Below, in pieces: positions 34,655-42,468 of a stretch of 64,000 bases of DNA; positions within the stretch are counted from its first letter, which is position 1; every line of letters begins with the position of its first letter. Under the pieces are notes generated by a model. It was not told where the DNA came from and did not search any database. It saw only the letters and a program-made list of their open reading frames with translations. Source of the DNA: Planctomycetota bacterium (GTDB lineage: Bacteria > Planctomycetota > SZUA-567 > H5-PLA8). Location: the NCBI GenBank assembly GCA_015075375.1, contig JABTUM010000002.1:777393-841392 (forward strand), written 5' to 3'. A program made the position numbers and the translations under genes.

Positions 34655-34668
34655 CTATACTCCCTCCA
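34634..34668 (+). promoter_or_regulatory. probable leaderless promoter of the cysteine desulfurase
   Basis: TATACT at 34656-34661 is a good -10; TTCACC at 34634-34639 gives a 16-bp spacer as a -35 (4 of 6 matches). Transcription would then start at or next to the A of the ATG at 34668. No ribosome-binding site is present, consistent with a leaderless mRNA. Confidence 0.55.
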
Positions 34669-35810
34669 TGTCACGCATCTACCTCGACTACAACGCCAGC
34701 ACGCCCGTCGCGCCCGAAGTCCGCGCCGCCATGGCCCCGTTTCTGGCCGAACACTTCGGCAATCCGTCCAGCGGCCATTGGGCCAGCGCGCCGGCCAAGC
34801 ACGCGCTCGAACGCGCCCGCGCGCAAGTCGCCGCGCTCCTCGGCGCGCAGCCCGGCGAGATCGTCTTCACCGCCGGCGGCAGCGAAGCCAACAACCACGC
34901 GATCAAGGGCATCTGGTTCGCGCCCCGCCGCGATCCGCGCCGTACGCGCATCGTCATCTCCGCCGTCGAACATCCGGCCGTCGTCCAGCCCGTCCGCTTC
35001 CTCGAACGCCTCGGCGCCGAAGCGGCCGTCGTGCCCGTCGACGGGCATGCGCGCGTCGATCCGGCCGCCGTCGAACGCGAACTCGCCCGCGGCGGCGTCG
35101 CGCTCGTCAGCATCATGCACGCCAACAACGAGGTGGGTACCCTTCAGCCCATCGCCGAAATCGGAACGCTCTGCCGAGCCGCCGGCGTGCCCTTCCACAC
35201 CGACGCCGCGCAATCCGTCGGCAAGATCCCCGCGAACGTCGAGGACTTGAAGGTGGATCTCCTCAGCGTCGCCGGGCACAAGCTCTACGCGCCGAAAGGC
35301 GTCGGAGCGCTCTACATCCGCGGGGGCGTGGCGCTTGAACCGTTCGTCCACGGAGCCGGGCACGAAGCCGGCCGCCGCGCCGGCACCGAGAACGTGCTGC
35401 TTAACGTCGCGCTCGGCGCCGCCTGCGAACTCGCACAAGCCTGGCTCCCGCGCATGCACGAGATCCGCGCGCTGCGCGAGCAGCTCTGGACAGGACTGAA
35501 CGAGATCTTCGGCGCGAAGATCGTCCTCAACGGCCACCCCGAAGCGCGGCTGCCCAATACGCTGAACGTATCCTTCGTGGGGCGCACGGGAGCCGACGTG
35601 CTGGCGGCGCTCGACGGCGTCGCCGCCACCACCGGCAGCGCCTGCCACAGCGGCTCGGTCAAGCTCTCGCCCGTGCTCGAAGCCATGGGCGTGGACCCCG
35701 CCGTCGAAAAAGGCGCCGTCCGCTTCTCCCTGGGCCGCGAAACCACCCGCTCCGAAATCGCCGCCGTCCTGAAGCAACTCGCCGATGCCGCCAACCGTTC
35801 GAGCGCCTGA
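34668..35810 (+). CDS. cysteine desulfurase (NifS/IscS-like)
   Basis: PLP enzyme that takes sulfur from cysteine for Fe-S clusters and thio-cofactors. The protein is 380 aa. The N-terminus is YLDYNASTPV, His102 (AVEHPAV) stacks on PLP, and Lys205 (VAGHKLYAPKG) forms the Schiff base. RRAGTEN is near 237-243, and the catalytic Cys326 is in GSACHSGS. The short loop without extra residues fits group I (NifS/IscS) enzymes. No scaffold (iscU) or regulator neighbours it here, so I give no symbol. Confidence 0.93.
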   Translation: MSRIYLDYNASTPVAPEVRAAMAPFLAEHFGNPSSGHWASAPAKHALERARAQVAALLGAQPGEIVFTAGGSEANNHAIKGIWFAPRRDPRRTRIVISAVEHPAVVQPVRFLERLGAEAAVVPVDGHARVDPAAVERELARGGVALVSIMHANNEVGTLQPIAEIGTLCRAAGVPFHTDAAQSVGKIPANVEDLKVDLLSVAGHKLYAPKGVGALYIRGGVALEPFVHGAGHEAGRRAGTENVLLNVALGAACELAQAWLPRMHEIRALREQLWTGLNEIFGAKIVLNGHPEARLPNTLNVSFVGRTGADVLAALDGVAATTGSACHSGSVKLSPVLEAMGVDPAVEKGAVRFSLGRETTRSEIAAVLKQLADAANRSSA

Positions 35811-35869
35811 CCGCCAAACCCACCGCACCCCGAGCCCTGCAACCCAGAACCGCAATCCCTCAGCGCCTT

Positions 35870-35917
35870 AGGTAGCAATCCAGATAGATCTTTGTACGAT
35901 GTTTTATATTGTTACCT
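35870..35917 (+). promoter_or_regulatory. imperfect inverted repeat upstream of the CAP-domain gene
   Basis: AGGTAGCAAT (35870-35879) pairs with ATTGTTACCT (35908-35917), with one G-T mismatch, across 28 bp that include an AT-rich -10-like TTTATATT. It could be an operator over the promoter or a hairpin in the leader. Confidence 0.35.
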
Positions 35918-35945
35918 TAGCTCGAGGCGGTGGAAGGAGGGAACC

Positions 35946-36890
35946 ATGCCGATTCGCATGCTCTTTTTCGTGCTGCTAGGGAGCTTGAGTTTCGGGGCGC
36001 AAGCGCGGTCCGCGGCGACGGCTGAAGCCGTGCAGATCAAGCGCGAAGGCGTCGAACCCACCCAGGACGAGCAGCTTTTTATCTATCTGCTTAACAAGGC
36101 GCGCCACGATCCGCCCGCGTACGGAAAGTCGATCGGGCTGAATCTGGATGCGGTGATCCCGCGACCGCCGCTGGCCCCGAATAAAGAACTGACCGCGTCC
36201 GCTCGCTTCCGGGCAGGAGATCAGGCCAAGCGCAAGTACTTTGGGCACACGGACCCCGACGGCGTCGGCCCCAATCGGCATGCCCGCGAATCGGGGTACA
36301 AACTCGCCGCATCGTTTGGCAGCAAGCTGGCGGACAACAACATCGAGTCCTGTTCGGGTGGCGATATCTTGCCCGCCGATTCCCTCAAGAGACTGATCGT
36401 GGACGAAGGCGTGCCCTCGCTGGGCCACCGCAAGCACCTGCTGGGTATGGTGCCCAACCACGATGCGGCCCTCGAAGTGGGCGTGGGCACGGTCATTCCC
36501 GCGCCTGGCGACGGAGCGGTTTACGCGGCCTACTACACCATCCACACCGCCCGCACCGACAAGCCCGAAGCCTTCGTCACCGGCGTCGTCTACGACGACA
36601 AGAACGCCAACGGAGCCTACGACCCCGGCGAAGGCTTAAGCGGCGTGACCGTCGCCGGCGGCGGCGCGAACGTCAAGACCCTTGCCTTTGGCGGCTTCGC
36701 CATACCCCTCAAACCCGGACCCCTCATCGTCGGCTGCCATCAAGGCGAGTTCAAAGGCCAAGCCACCGCGCAAGTCCTCATGGACATCCGCAACGTCCAC
36801 CTCGAATTCGTCAGCGGAAAGAAAGAAGCCGTCATCAACTTCGGCAAGCCCATTCCGCCCAAACCCGCGCCAGCCGGGCGAAAGCGGTAA
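35946..36890 (+). CDS. secreted CAP/SCP-domain protein with C-terminal beta domain
   Basis: The protein is 314 aa from the ATG at 35946, with GGAAGGAGGG upstream and a signal peptide (RMLFFVLLGSLSFGAQA). The CAP domain (about residues 35-200) is of the bacterial YkwD type: LLNKARHDPPAYG, KYFGHTDPDGVG and GHRKHLLGMV, the last supplying a conserved His. Residues 205-300 form a SdrD-B-like beta domain with a calcium-binding-like DDKNANGAYDPGE loop. Role outside the cell unknown. Confidence 0.85.
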   Translation: MPIRMLFFVLLGSLSFGAQARSAATAEAVQIKREGVEPTQDEQLFIYLLNKARHDPPAYGKSIGLNLDAVIPRPPLAPNKELTASARFRAGDQAKRKYFGHTDPDGVGPNRHARESGYKLAASFGSKLADNNIESCSGGDILPADSLKRLIVDEGVPSLGHRKHLLGMVPNHDAALEVGVGTVIPAPGDGAVYAAYYTIHTARTDKPEAFVTGVVYDDKNANGAYDPGEGLSGVTVAGGGANVKTLAFGGFAIPLKPGPLIVGCHQGEFKGQATAQVLMDIRNVHLEFVSGKKEAVINFGKPIPPKPAPAGRKR

Positions 36891-36948
36891 AGCGCAATCC
36901 GTAACCTGGAATCACGAAGAATACGTGAGTGCCGTATTCACCGCATAA

Positions 36949-37662
36949 TCACGCATCACGTTTAACAGGTATAGGCCGCGCCTCCCGCCGCATCGCCCAC
37001 GCCTCGCACGTCGTCGCAAACAAAAAGAGCGCGCCCAGCGCGAAGCCCGCATTCGTCGCGACGTTCCAATTCCGAAAGAGATGCGAATTGGGTTTAAAGT
37101 TTTGGTGGTACACTTGAAAGTACGCGACAAGGGGCCGGCCGAAACCACGGACCATCTCCCCGCGTCCGCCTTCCGGTAGTTCCCAACTCGGGATGAGGTT
37201 GGCGCCCAACAAAATGGCGGCGAACAGCGTCGTCGCAAGCAAAGTGCTAAGGTGAAGTTGGAAAGGCCGTGTCTTTGTCTCGCCCGGAAACGCCGGCCAG
37301 CCACGTGCGCTTACCGGCCGGCCGCTGAGCCACCATTCCGTCGACGCATAAATGCCCACTACGTACGCTATCGTGAACCAAAGGTTAATCCCTACGCCTG
37401 TCCAGACCCAGCGAGGTTCTTCTAACACCATCGAGGCAAAAGCCTGAGACCTGTGTACCGCTGGCCAACCCCAGACTCGATATGGACCGGAGTCATATCC
37501 AGTTTCTTGATCCGCTTTGAACCAATGCGATGCTATGATATTCAGCCCTACGCACACACCCAACGCCGCCAGTCCCGCCAGGATCGCCACCCACTCGCGC
37601 CACTGCCCCGTGCGAGCGGAAGTAGCTTCGGCAGTGTCCATGTCCCCGTCTATCTCTTGCAT
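36949..37662 (-). CDS. four-helix membrane protein of unknown function
   Basis: The protein is 237 aa with helices near 24-45 (WVAILAGLAALGVCVGLNII), 85-105 (GVGINLWFTIAYVVGIY), 137-157 (HLSTLLATTLFAAILLGANL) and 203-222 (NAGFALGALFLFATTC). The HLSTLL helix type is frequent in planctomycete membrane proteins. The start is uncertain: ATG 37662 has GGGAAGG close by, a GTG at 37731 would overlap the activator's stop by 1 nt, and ATG 37641 is also possible. Codon use is less GC-rich than its neighbours. Directly downstream of the sigma-54 activator and possibly co-transcribed. Confidence 0.65.
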   Translation of the reverse strand: MQEIDGDMDTAEATSARTGQWREWVAILAGLAALGVCVGLNIIASHWFKADQETGYDSGPYRVWGWPAVHRSQAFASMVLEEPRWVWTGVGINLWFTIAYVVGIYASTEWWLSGRPVSARGWPAFPGETKTRPFQLHLSTLLATTLFAAILLGANLIPSWELPEGGRGEMVRGFGRPLVAYFQVYHQNFKPNSHLFRNWNVATNAGFALGALFLFATTCEAWAMRREARPIPVKRDA

Positions 37663-37730
37663 AACCTTCCCAGCCGCGCGAACGGTAATTTGTTTCTTTC
37701 CGCTTTCCCATATTAACTTCACCTTACCCA

Positions 37731-39809
37731 CTACACGTTGCCGCTTTTGCGCCGCCTCCTCCGCAAACGCCGCCGCTCCCGGCGAGCCATCATCGCGTCC
37801 GCCACCCCGATCTCGCGCAGCCACGCGTACAGCGTCCGGCGTGAAATTTTCAGCATCTCCGCCGCCAACGTCTTGTTCCGGTTCGTCAGGACCATCGCCA
37901 CCTCGACGGCCTCCCAGCGCTGCGCGTCCGTGGCATCCCCGCGCAGCAGATTCCAGCGCGCGATCGGGTCGAGTTGAATCCACTCCTCCTGACTCACGTT
38001 CGCCTTCACGTGATCCATCACCCAGGGCTCCAGCGGCGATCCGTCCAGCCTCGTAACCGCGCTCGCCGCGGGCTGCGCCACGCCCTGCGCCGTGCCCTGT
38101 GCCGTGGAACCTCTCCCCCCCTGCCAAGGGGGGGTAGGGGGGGTGCCGTACGCCGTGCCCTGTGCCGTGGAACTTCTCCCCCCCTGCCAAGGGGGGGTAG
38201 GGGGGGTGGTGTTCGTCGCATACGTGCCGCGCACCGGCGTGAACTGGCGGCCTTCCAGCACCGGACCGTCCTCCAGCAGCGCCGCCTGCGTCAGCACCTG
38301 CTGCAACTCGCGCACATTCCCGGGCCAGCCGTGCGACGACAATTGATCGTAAAAACCGGCGCTTAATCCCAGCAGCTCTTTGCCCAACTGCGCCTTCAGA
38401 CGAGCCAACTGCGCGTCGACCAGCAGCGGCAGGTCGGCCAGCCGCTCGCGCAGCGGCGGAGCCGAAAGCGTGATCGGATTCAGCCGGAAATAGAGATCCT
38501 CGCGAAACGCGCCCGTCCGCACCAGGTCCGCCAGGTTTCGGTTGCTCGCCGCGACCACGCGCACGTCGACGGGAATCGCTTCGTCGCCACCCACGCGCAC
38601 GATCTCGCGTTGCTGCAACACGCGCAAAAGCGCCACCTGTCCGTGCATGCTCAAGTCCGCGATCTCGTCCAGGAACAGCGTCCCGCGGTGCGCCAGTTCG
38701 AATTTGCCCATGCGCCGCCGGTCCGCGCCGGTAAACGCGCCCTTCTCGTGCCCGAAAAACTCGCTCTCCAATAAGGTGTCCGGAATCGCGCCGCAATTCA
38801 GCGTCACGAACGCCTGGCTCCGCCGCGGGCTCAACGCGTGAAGCTGCGTCGCGACCAGTTCCTTCCCCGTCCCCGATTCGCCCTCGATCAGCACGTTGAC
38901 GTCGTGCGGCGCGACGCGCTTGAGCCGCGCGAACAGCTCCAGCATCGGCGCGCTCTTGCCCAGCAGTTCGCCCAACCCGTGTGCCTCGCCGCGCCCCGGA
39001 CGCGCCGCCGCGCCTTTGAAGCGCCGCACCGTCGATGCCACGATCGCCTCCACCGGCAGACGCTCGAAGACCGAACCGCCCGCGAACCCGTCGATCCCGC
39101 CGTGCCGGAAAAACGGCTCCAGATCCTCCGGCGCCGTCACCGGACCGCCGAAGACGAGCGTCCACGGCGTCCGGCCCGCCGCTCGAGCCCCCGCCGTCAG
39201 GTCGTTCAACTGCCGCAGCGCGTGCTGCAGCCGGTCGCGCCGCTCGCGCAGATCGTCCGCCGCGCGCGTCAGCCCCAGGTTCAGCACCAGCGCTTCCGCG
39301 CCCAGGTCGGCGCACGCGCGAGCCTGCTCGCGGTCGAAGACGAACGCGAAGCGGATCAGGCCCTTCGCTCCGGCCCGCTCCAGCATCGACCGCTCGCGCT
39401 CCAGCGACCAGCCGTCGGCCTCGAACTGCGCGCGAAGCGAACCGTCCGTGAAGCCCACCGCCGGCCAGTTCGTTACGCCGCTCACGCCCAACTCGCGAAG
39501 CGTCTCGAAGTGCCGGTCCCAATCGAGCTCCGCGTCGCCGGCCCATACCCCCGCCACCACCGGGCAACCGCTCGCGCGCGGCAGAACCTGCTCCCGCAGC
39601 AAGCTCAACGTCTGCGCATTCGGATCGCCGTACGGAAGGAACGAAGCCAACGAACCCGCGCCGAGGTGCCGGTACAGCCCCGCGTTCAGGACCATCAGCA
39701 CGTCGGCCCCGTTCGCCGCCGCCGTCCGCGCGATCAAACCCGACCCCGCCACCACCGCGATCAACGGCTCCCGCGCTCCCGCCGGCTGATCCAATCGTTT
39801 CTTCAACAT
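37731..39809 (-). CDS. sigma-54 activator with TIM-barrel (PEP-hydrolase-like) sensor domain
   Basis: The protein is 692 aa. Residues 8-265 are a TIM-barrel domain of the Pfam 'PEP_hydrolase' type (once named TIM-br_sig_trns). It is visibly homologous to the enzyme encoded at 41566: PYGDPN against PYGNAN, WPAVGFTDG against FPTVGLIDG, FERLPVE against VERLPTE. The AAA+ domain has Walker A GESGTGKE (310-317), sigma-54-contacting GAFTGA (357-362) and Walker B LFLDE. A Fis-type helix-turn-helix lies at about 635-667, followed by a very basic tail. The linker at 530-580 is encoded by a tandem palindromic repeat. The start Met at 39809 is favoured because the barrel begins there; ATG 39851 is possible. 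Probably controls the divergent operon. Confidence 0.92.
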   Translation of the reverse strand: MLKKRLDQPAGAREPLIAVVAGSGLIARTAAANGADVLMVLNAGLYRHLGAGSLASFLPYGDPNAQTLSLLREQVLPRASGCPVVAGVWAGDAELDWDRHFETLRELGVSGVTNWPAVGFTDGSLRAQFEADGWSLERERSMLERAGAKGLIRFAFVFDREQARACADLGAEALVLNLGLTRAADDLRERRDRLQHALRQLNDLTAGARAAGRTPWTLVFGGPVTAPEDLEPFFRHGGIDGFAGGSVFERLPVEAIVASTVRRFKGAAARPGRGEAHGLGELLGKSAPMLELFARLKRVAPHDVNVLIEGESGTGKELVATQLHALSPRRSQAFVTLNCGAIPDTLLESEFFGHEKGAFTGADRRRMGKFELAHRGTLFLDEIADLSMHGQVALLRVLQQREIVRVGGDEAIPVDVRVVAASNRNLADLVRTGAFREDLYFRLNPITLSAPPLRERLADLPLLVDAQLARLKAQLGKELLGLSAGFYDQLSSHGWPGNVRELQQVLTQAALLEDGPVLEGRQFTPVRGTYATNTTPPTPPWQGGRSSTAQGTAYGTPPTPPWQGGRGSTAQGTAQGVAQPAASAVTRLDGSPLEPWVMDHVKANVSQEEWIQLDPIARWNLLRGDATDAQRWEAVEVAMVLTNRNKTLAAEMLKISRRTLYAWLREIGVADAMMARRERRRLRRRRRKSGNV
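38094..38219. repeat. 63-bp tandem repeat with G/C palindrome inside the activator gene
   Basis: Two 63-bp units (38094-38156 and 38157-38219) each contain CCCCCC-CTGCCAAG-GGGGGG flanked by GCCCTGTGCCGTGGAAC. The length is 21 codons, so the frame is kept. It encodes two copies of TPPTPPWQGGR-STAQGTA in the linker between the AAA+ domain and the DNA-binding domain. It has the look of a dispersed intergenic palindrome that entered the gene. Confidence 0.85.
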
Positions 39810-39840
39810 CGCCCGTGTCTCTCCCGAGCCCGCACCGTCC

Positions 39841-39900
39841 TTGTTGTGCATTGTTGTGACTTGTTGTGTTTTCTTGTGCCTTGAGGTGCTTGGGGGTGCC
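39841..39900. repeat. 10-bp tandem array, TTGTTGTG type
   Basis: TTGTTGTG starts at 39841, 39851 and 39861, then TTCTTGTG at 39871, TTGAGGTG at 39881 and a decayed TGGGGGTG at 39891. The step is exactly one helical turn. It lies 32 bp upstream of the activator's start codon. Confidence 0.8.
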
Positions 39901-40026
39901 ACTGGCCTTGGCCAGTGGTCCTATGCCCTGCACCGCCCATTCACTCAAGCCAGCCTGGTTCCAACCAAGTCTCAGCTCCGCCCCCGCATCCGGCTTCGAT
40001 CCACTGGCCAAGGCCAGTGGCACCCC
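39893..40026. repeat. 134-bp element with 26-bp inverted ends
   Basis: GGGGTGCCACTGGCC... at 39893-39918 recurs as an exact inverted copy at 40001-40026. Each end is itself a palindrome, CCACTGGCC-TT-GGCCAGTGG. The 82 bp between encode nothing recognisable. It looks like a small non-autonomous element or two convergent copies of one dispersed palindrome. Confidence 0.7.
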
Positions 40027-40114
40027 GCCCACGCCGCCACCCTGAAGGAGCAGCCCAAACGACCCAACGTGCAAAATTCGTCTTCAATGTAGAGTCAGAG
40101 GTCTAAAAATAAAG

Positions 40115-40175
40115 TGTATACTTAACTGTAAACTTAGGTATACAGTATACAGTTACGGTATACAAGTATACACTT
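40115..40175. promoter_or_regulatory. GTATAC tandem sites, probable activator binding (UAS)
   Basis: GTATAC cores lie at 40117, 40138 and 40158, with additional TATAC half-sites between. Two units, GGTATACAGTATACAGTTAC (40137) and GGTATACAAGTATACAC (40157), are spaced 20 bp. AAGTGTATACTT at the left end and AAGTATACACTT at the right are reverse complements. They lie about 100-160 bp upstream of the predicted sigma-54 start, where enhancer sites normally sit. Confidence 0.65.
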
Positions 40176-40250
40176 AGAGCACCATGGGTGGTTTTGGGCT
40201 ACCCATTCAGCCCCATTCAGTTAGCAGATAGTTCCACTTTTCTGCACCTA

Positions 40251-40265
40251 TGGCCTTCAAAATGC
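40251..40265 (+). promoter_or_regulatory. sigma-54 promoter (-24/-12)
   Basis: TGGCCTTCAAAATGC has GG and GC separated by exactly 10 bp, with TGGC and TGC conserved against the consensus TGGCACG-N4-TTGC. Transcription would begin near 40277, about 29 nt before the GTG start. The divergent GAFTGA-bearing activator supports it. Confidence 0.75.
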
Positions 40266-40305
40266 CACTCCATGCCCCGTGAACCGACCTATAAAGGAGG
40301 CGCCC

Positions 40306-41541
40306 GTGGGACGTGCCGTTTATGCTCTCGCCACCATGGACAGCAAAGGCCTCGAAAACGCCTATGTTGCTCAGCGTATTAGAGTTGCAGGATCCAAAGC
40401 GATCACCGTAGACCTCGGAACCCTCGCCGCGCCCGCCGTGACGCCCGACATCCCGCGCGAAGCCGTGGCCCGCTGCCACCCCCAAGGCGAACGCCACGTG
40501 CTCGGACAAACCGATCGAGGACAAGCGGTTACAGCAATGAGCGAAGCGCTGGTCGCGTTCCTCAAGCGCGAACACGAAGCCGGCAAACTCGCCGGCGTGA
40601 TCGGCCTGGGCGGCTCCGGCGGCACGGCCCTGATCGCCCCCGCCATGCGCGCGTTACCCATTGGCCTGCCTAAGGTTATGGTTTCCACCGTGGCCAGCGG
40701 GAACACCAAACCCTACGTCGGCGAATGCGATATCGCGATGCTCTACAGCGTCGTCGACGTCGCCGGCCTCAACGCCGTATCTCGGCAAGTCCTTGGCAAC
40801 GCAGCACATGCAATAGCGGGCATGGCCCAGACCGAACTCCCCGCCGGTGAGCGCAAACCCACCGTCGGCCTGACCATGTTCGGCGTCACGACCCCTTGCG
40901 TCACGCAAGTCCGCTCCGCGCTTGAAGCTGCAGGATTCGACGCGCTCACCTTCCACGCCACCGGAAGCGGCGGCCAAGCCATGGAAAAGCTCGTGGAAAG
41001 TGGCCTCATACAAGGAGTTATGGACATTACGACGACCGAAGTCGCCGACGAAGTCGTCGGCGGCGTCTTCCCGGCCGGTCCCAAGCGCTTCGACGCGATC
41101 CTGGAACGCCAGATCCCGTACGTACTTAGCCTGGGTGCGCTGGATATGGTCAACTTCGGCGCCCGCGAGACCGTACCTAACCAGTTTAAGAACAGGAAGT
41201 TACACGTTCACAACGCCCAGGTTACGCTGATGCGCACCACCCCCGCCGAGAACCGCGCCTTCGCGCGCTGGATCGCCGGGAAGCTCAATAAGTCCAAGTC
41301 GCCCTTGATCTTACTGGTTCCCGAAGGCGGCGTCAGCCTCCTCGACGCCCCCGGCCAGCCCTTCCACGACCCCGAAGCCGACGCCGCGTTGATTACCGAA
41401 CTAGAAGCCCAGCTTGATGTTACGAAGGACCGCCAGCTCCGCAAAGTGCCCCACGCCCTCAATGCGCCCGAATTTGCCCGCGCACTCGTCGCCGCCTTCG
41501 CCGAAGTCTGCCGCGGAACCGCTCTGGAATTCAAAGCCTAA
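40306..41541 (+). CDS. Tm-1-like ATP-binding domain protein (UPF0261)
   Basis: The protein is 411 aa from a GTG at 40306, with AAAGGAGG 5 nt upstream. A UPF0261/Tm-1-like fold is indicated by AVYALATMDSKGLENAYVA, GVIGLGGSGGTALIAPAMRA, MVSTVASGNTKPYVG, FGVTTPCVTQ and HATGSGGQAMEKL. In tomato the Tm-1 protein is a fusion of this domain to a TIM barrel related to the next gene product; here they are separate adjacent genes 24 bp apart. The biochemical role is not established; nucleotide binding is known for Tm-1. First gene of the operon driven by the sigma-54 promoter. Confidence 0.9.
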   Translation: MGRAVYALATMDSKGLENAYVAQRIRVAGSKAITVDLGTLAAPAVTPDIPREAVARCHPQGERHVLGQTDRGQAVTAMSEALVAFLKREHEAGKLAGVIGLGGSGGTALIAPAMRALPIGLPKVMVSTVASGNTKPYVGECDIAMLYSVVDVAGLNAVSRQVLGNAAHAIAGMAQTELPAGERKPTVGLTMFGVTTPCVTQVRSALEAAGFDALTFHATGSGGQAMEKLVESGLIQGVMDITTTEVADEVVGGVFPAGPKRFDAILERQIPYVLSLGALDMVNFGARETVPNQFKNRKLHVHNAQVTLMRTTPAENRAFARWIAGKLNKSKSPLILLVPEGGVSLLDAPGQPFHDPEADAALITELEAQLDVTKDRQLRKVPHALNAPEFARALVAAFAEVCRGTALEFKA

Positions 41542-41565
41542 CCTTTTACCATCCAAGGAGATACC

Positions 41566-42411
41566 ATGGCCGCCACCCGCACCGAGATCCTTAAGCGCCT
41601 CCGCGCCAAAGTCGCCCGCCGCGAACCCATCATCGGCGGCGGCGCCGGAACCGGCATCTCCGCCAAGTGCGAAGAAGCTGGAGGTATTGACCTGATCGTG
41701 ATTTACAACAGCGGACGCTACCGCATGGCCGGCCGCGGTTCGCTCTCCGGCCTGATGCCTTACGGCAACGCGAACCAGATCGTCAAAGAAATGGCCCACG
41801 AAGTCCTCACCATCGTTCGTGAAACTCCTGTCCTGGCAGGAGTTTGCGGAACCGACCCGTTCATGATCCGCGACCTCTTCCTTAAAGAGATCAAGGCCCT
41901 CGGCTTCGCAGGCATCCAAAACTTTCCCACGGTTGGACTTATAGACGGCGTCTTCCGCGCGAACCTGGAAGAGACCGGGATGAGCTACGCGATGGAAGTC
42001 GAATGCGTCGCCGCCGCTCGAGAATTGGACCTGCTTACGACTCCTTATGTCTTTAACCTCGACGAGACCAAGCAGATGGTCCGCGCCGGCGCCGATATCG
42101 TCGTGGCCCATATGGGGTTAACGACGAAAGGGAGCATCGGTGCGAAGACCGCCCGCACGCTCGACGATTGCGTCCGCGACGTCGGCGCCATCGCCGATAC
42201 CGCTAAATCCTTGCGCGACGATGTGTTAGTGATCTGCCACGGCGGTCCCATCGCGATGCCCGAAGACGCCGCGTACATCCTCGAGCGCTGCCCGCAAGTC
42301 GACGGTTTCTACGGCGCCAGCTCCGTCGAACGCCTCCCGACCGAACTCGCCATCACCGAACAGATCAAGCAGTTCAAGAAACTCAAGCTGCCCAAGGCGT
42401 TACGCGCCTAG
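41566..42411 (+). CDS. PEP-hydrolase-like TIM-barrel enzyme
   Basis: The protein is 281 aa, preceded by AAGGAGA. The family (Pfam PEP_hydrolase) is a TIM barrel paired with Tm-1-like domains. Conserved segments are REPIIGGGAGTGISAK, YNSGRYRMAGRGSLSGLMPY, NFPTVGLIDG, VVAHMGLTTKGS with H182 and VICHGGPIAMPED with H225. It is homologous to the sensor domain of the divergent activator, in which both His are replaced. The true reaction in this operon is unknown; the family name is not proof of phosphoenolpyruvate hydrolysis here. Confidence 0.88.
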   Translation: MAATRTEILKRLRAKVARREPIIGGGAGTGISAKCEEAGGIDLIVIYNSGRYRMAGRGSLSGLMPYGNANQIVKEMAHEVLTIVRETPVLAGVCGTDPFMIRDLFLKEIKALGFAGIQNFPTVGLIDGVFRANLEETGMSYAMEVECVAAARELDLLTTPYVFNLDETKQMVRAGADIVVAHMGLTTKGSIGAKTARTLDDCVRDVGAIADTAKSLRDDVLVICHGGPIAMPEDAAYILERCPQVDGFYGASSVERLPTELAITEQIKQFKKLKLPKALRA

Positions 42412-42468
42412 CGCGCGCAGCCGTTTCGGTTTGGACATACGCAAACGATAACTCGGAGCCCCACAACC

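Larger units (their letters stand above)
39810..40305. other. regulatory intergenic region between activator and catabolic operon
   Basis: 496 bp without a gene, packed with structure. In order: 10-bp tandem array (39841-39900), 26-bp inverted-repeat element (39893-40026), GTATAC tandem sites (40115-40175), a sigma-54 promoter (40251-40265), and ribosome-binding site AAAGGAGG (40293-40300) before a GTG start. The part 40027-40110 shows nothing specific. Confidence 0.7.

Noticed and set aside
33519..34667. Long upstream extension of the cysteine desulfurase
   Set aside because: The frame is open through the preceding gene only because of GC bias; the encoded Arg/Pro-rich sequence is not a protein domain, and the family starts at YLDYNAS.
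38094..38219. Tandem 63-bp repeats as a CRISPR-like array
   Set aside because: Only two units, directly adjacent without unique spacers, in frame inside a gene, and no cas genes nearby.
36949..40074. A 1041-codon minus-strand open frame overlapping the activator
   Set aside because: It is an out-of-frame shadow of the activator over most of its length. Only its last 237 codons form a plausible (membrane) protein, which is annotated separately.
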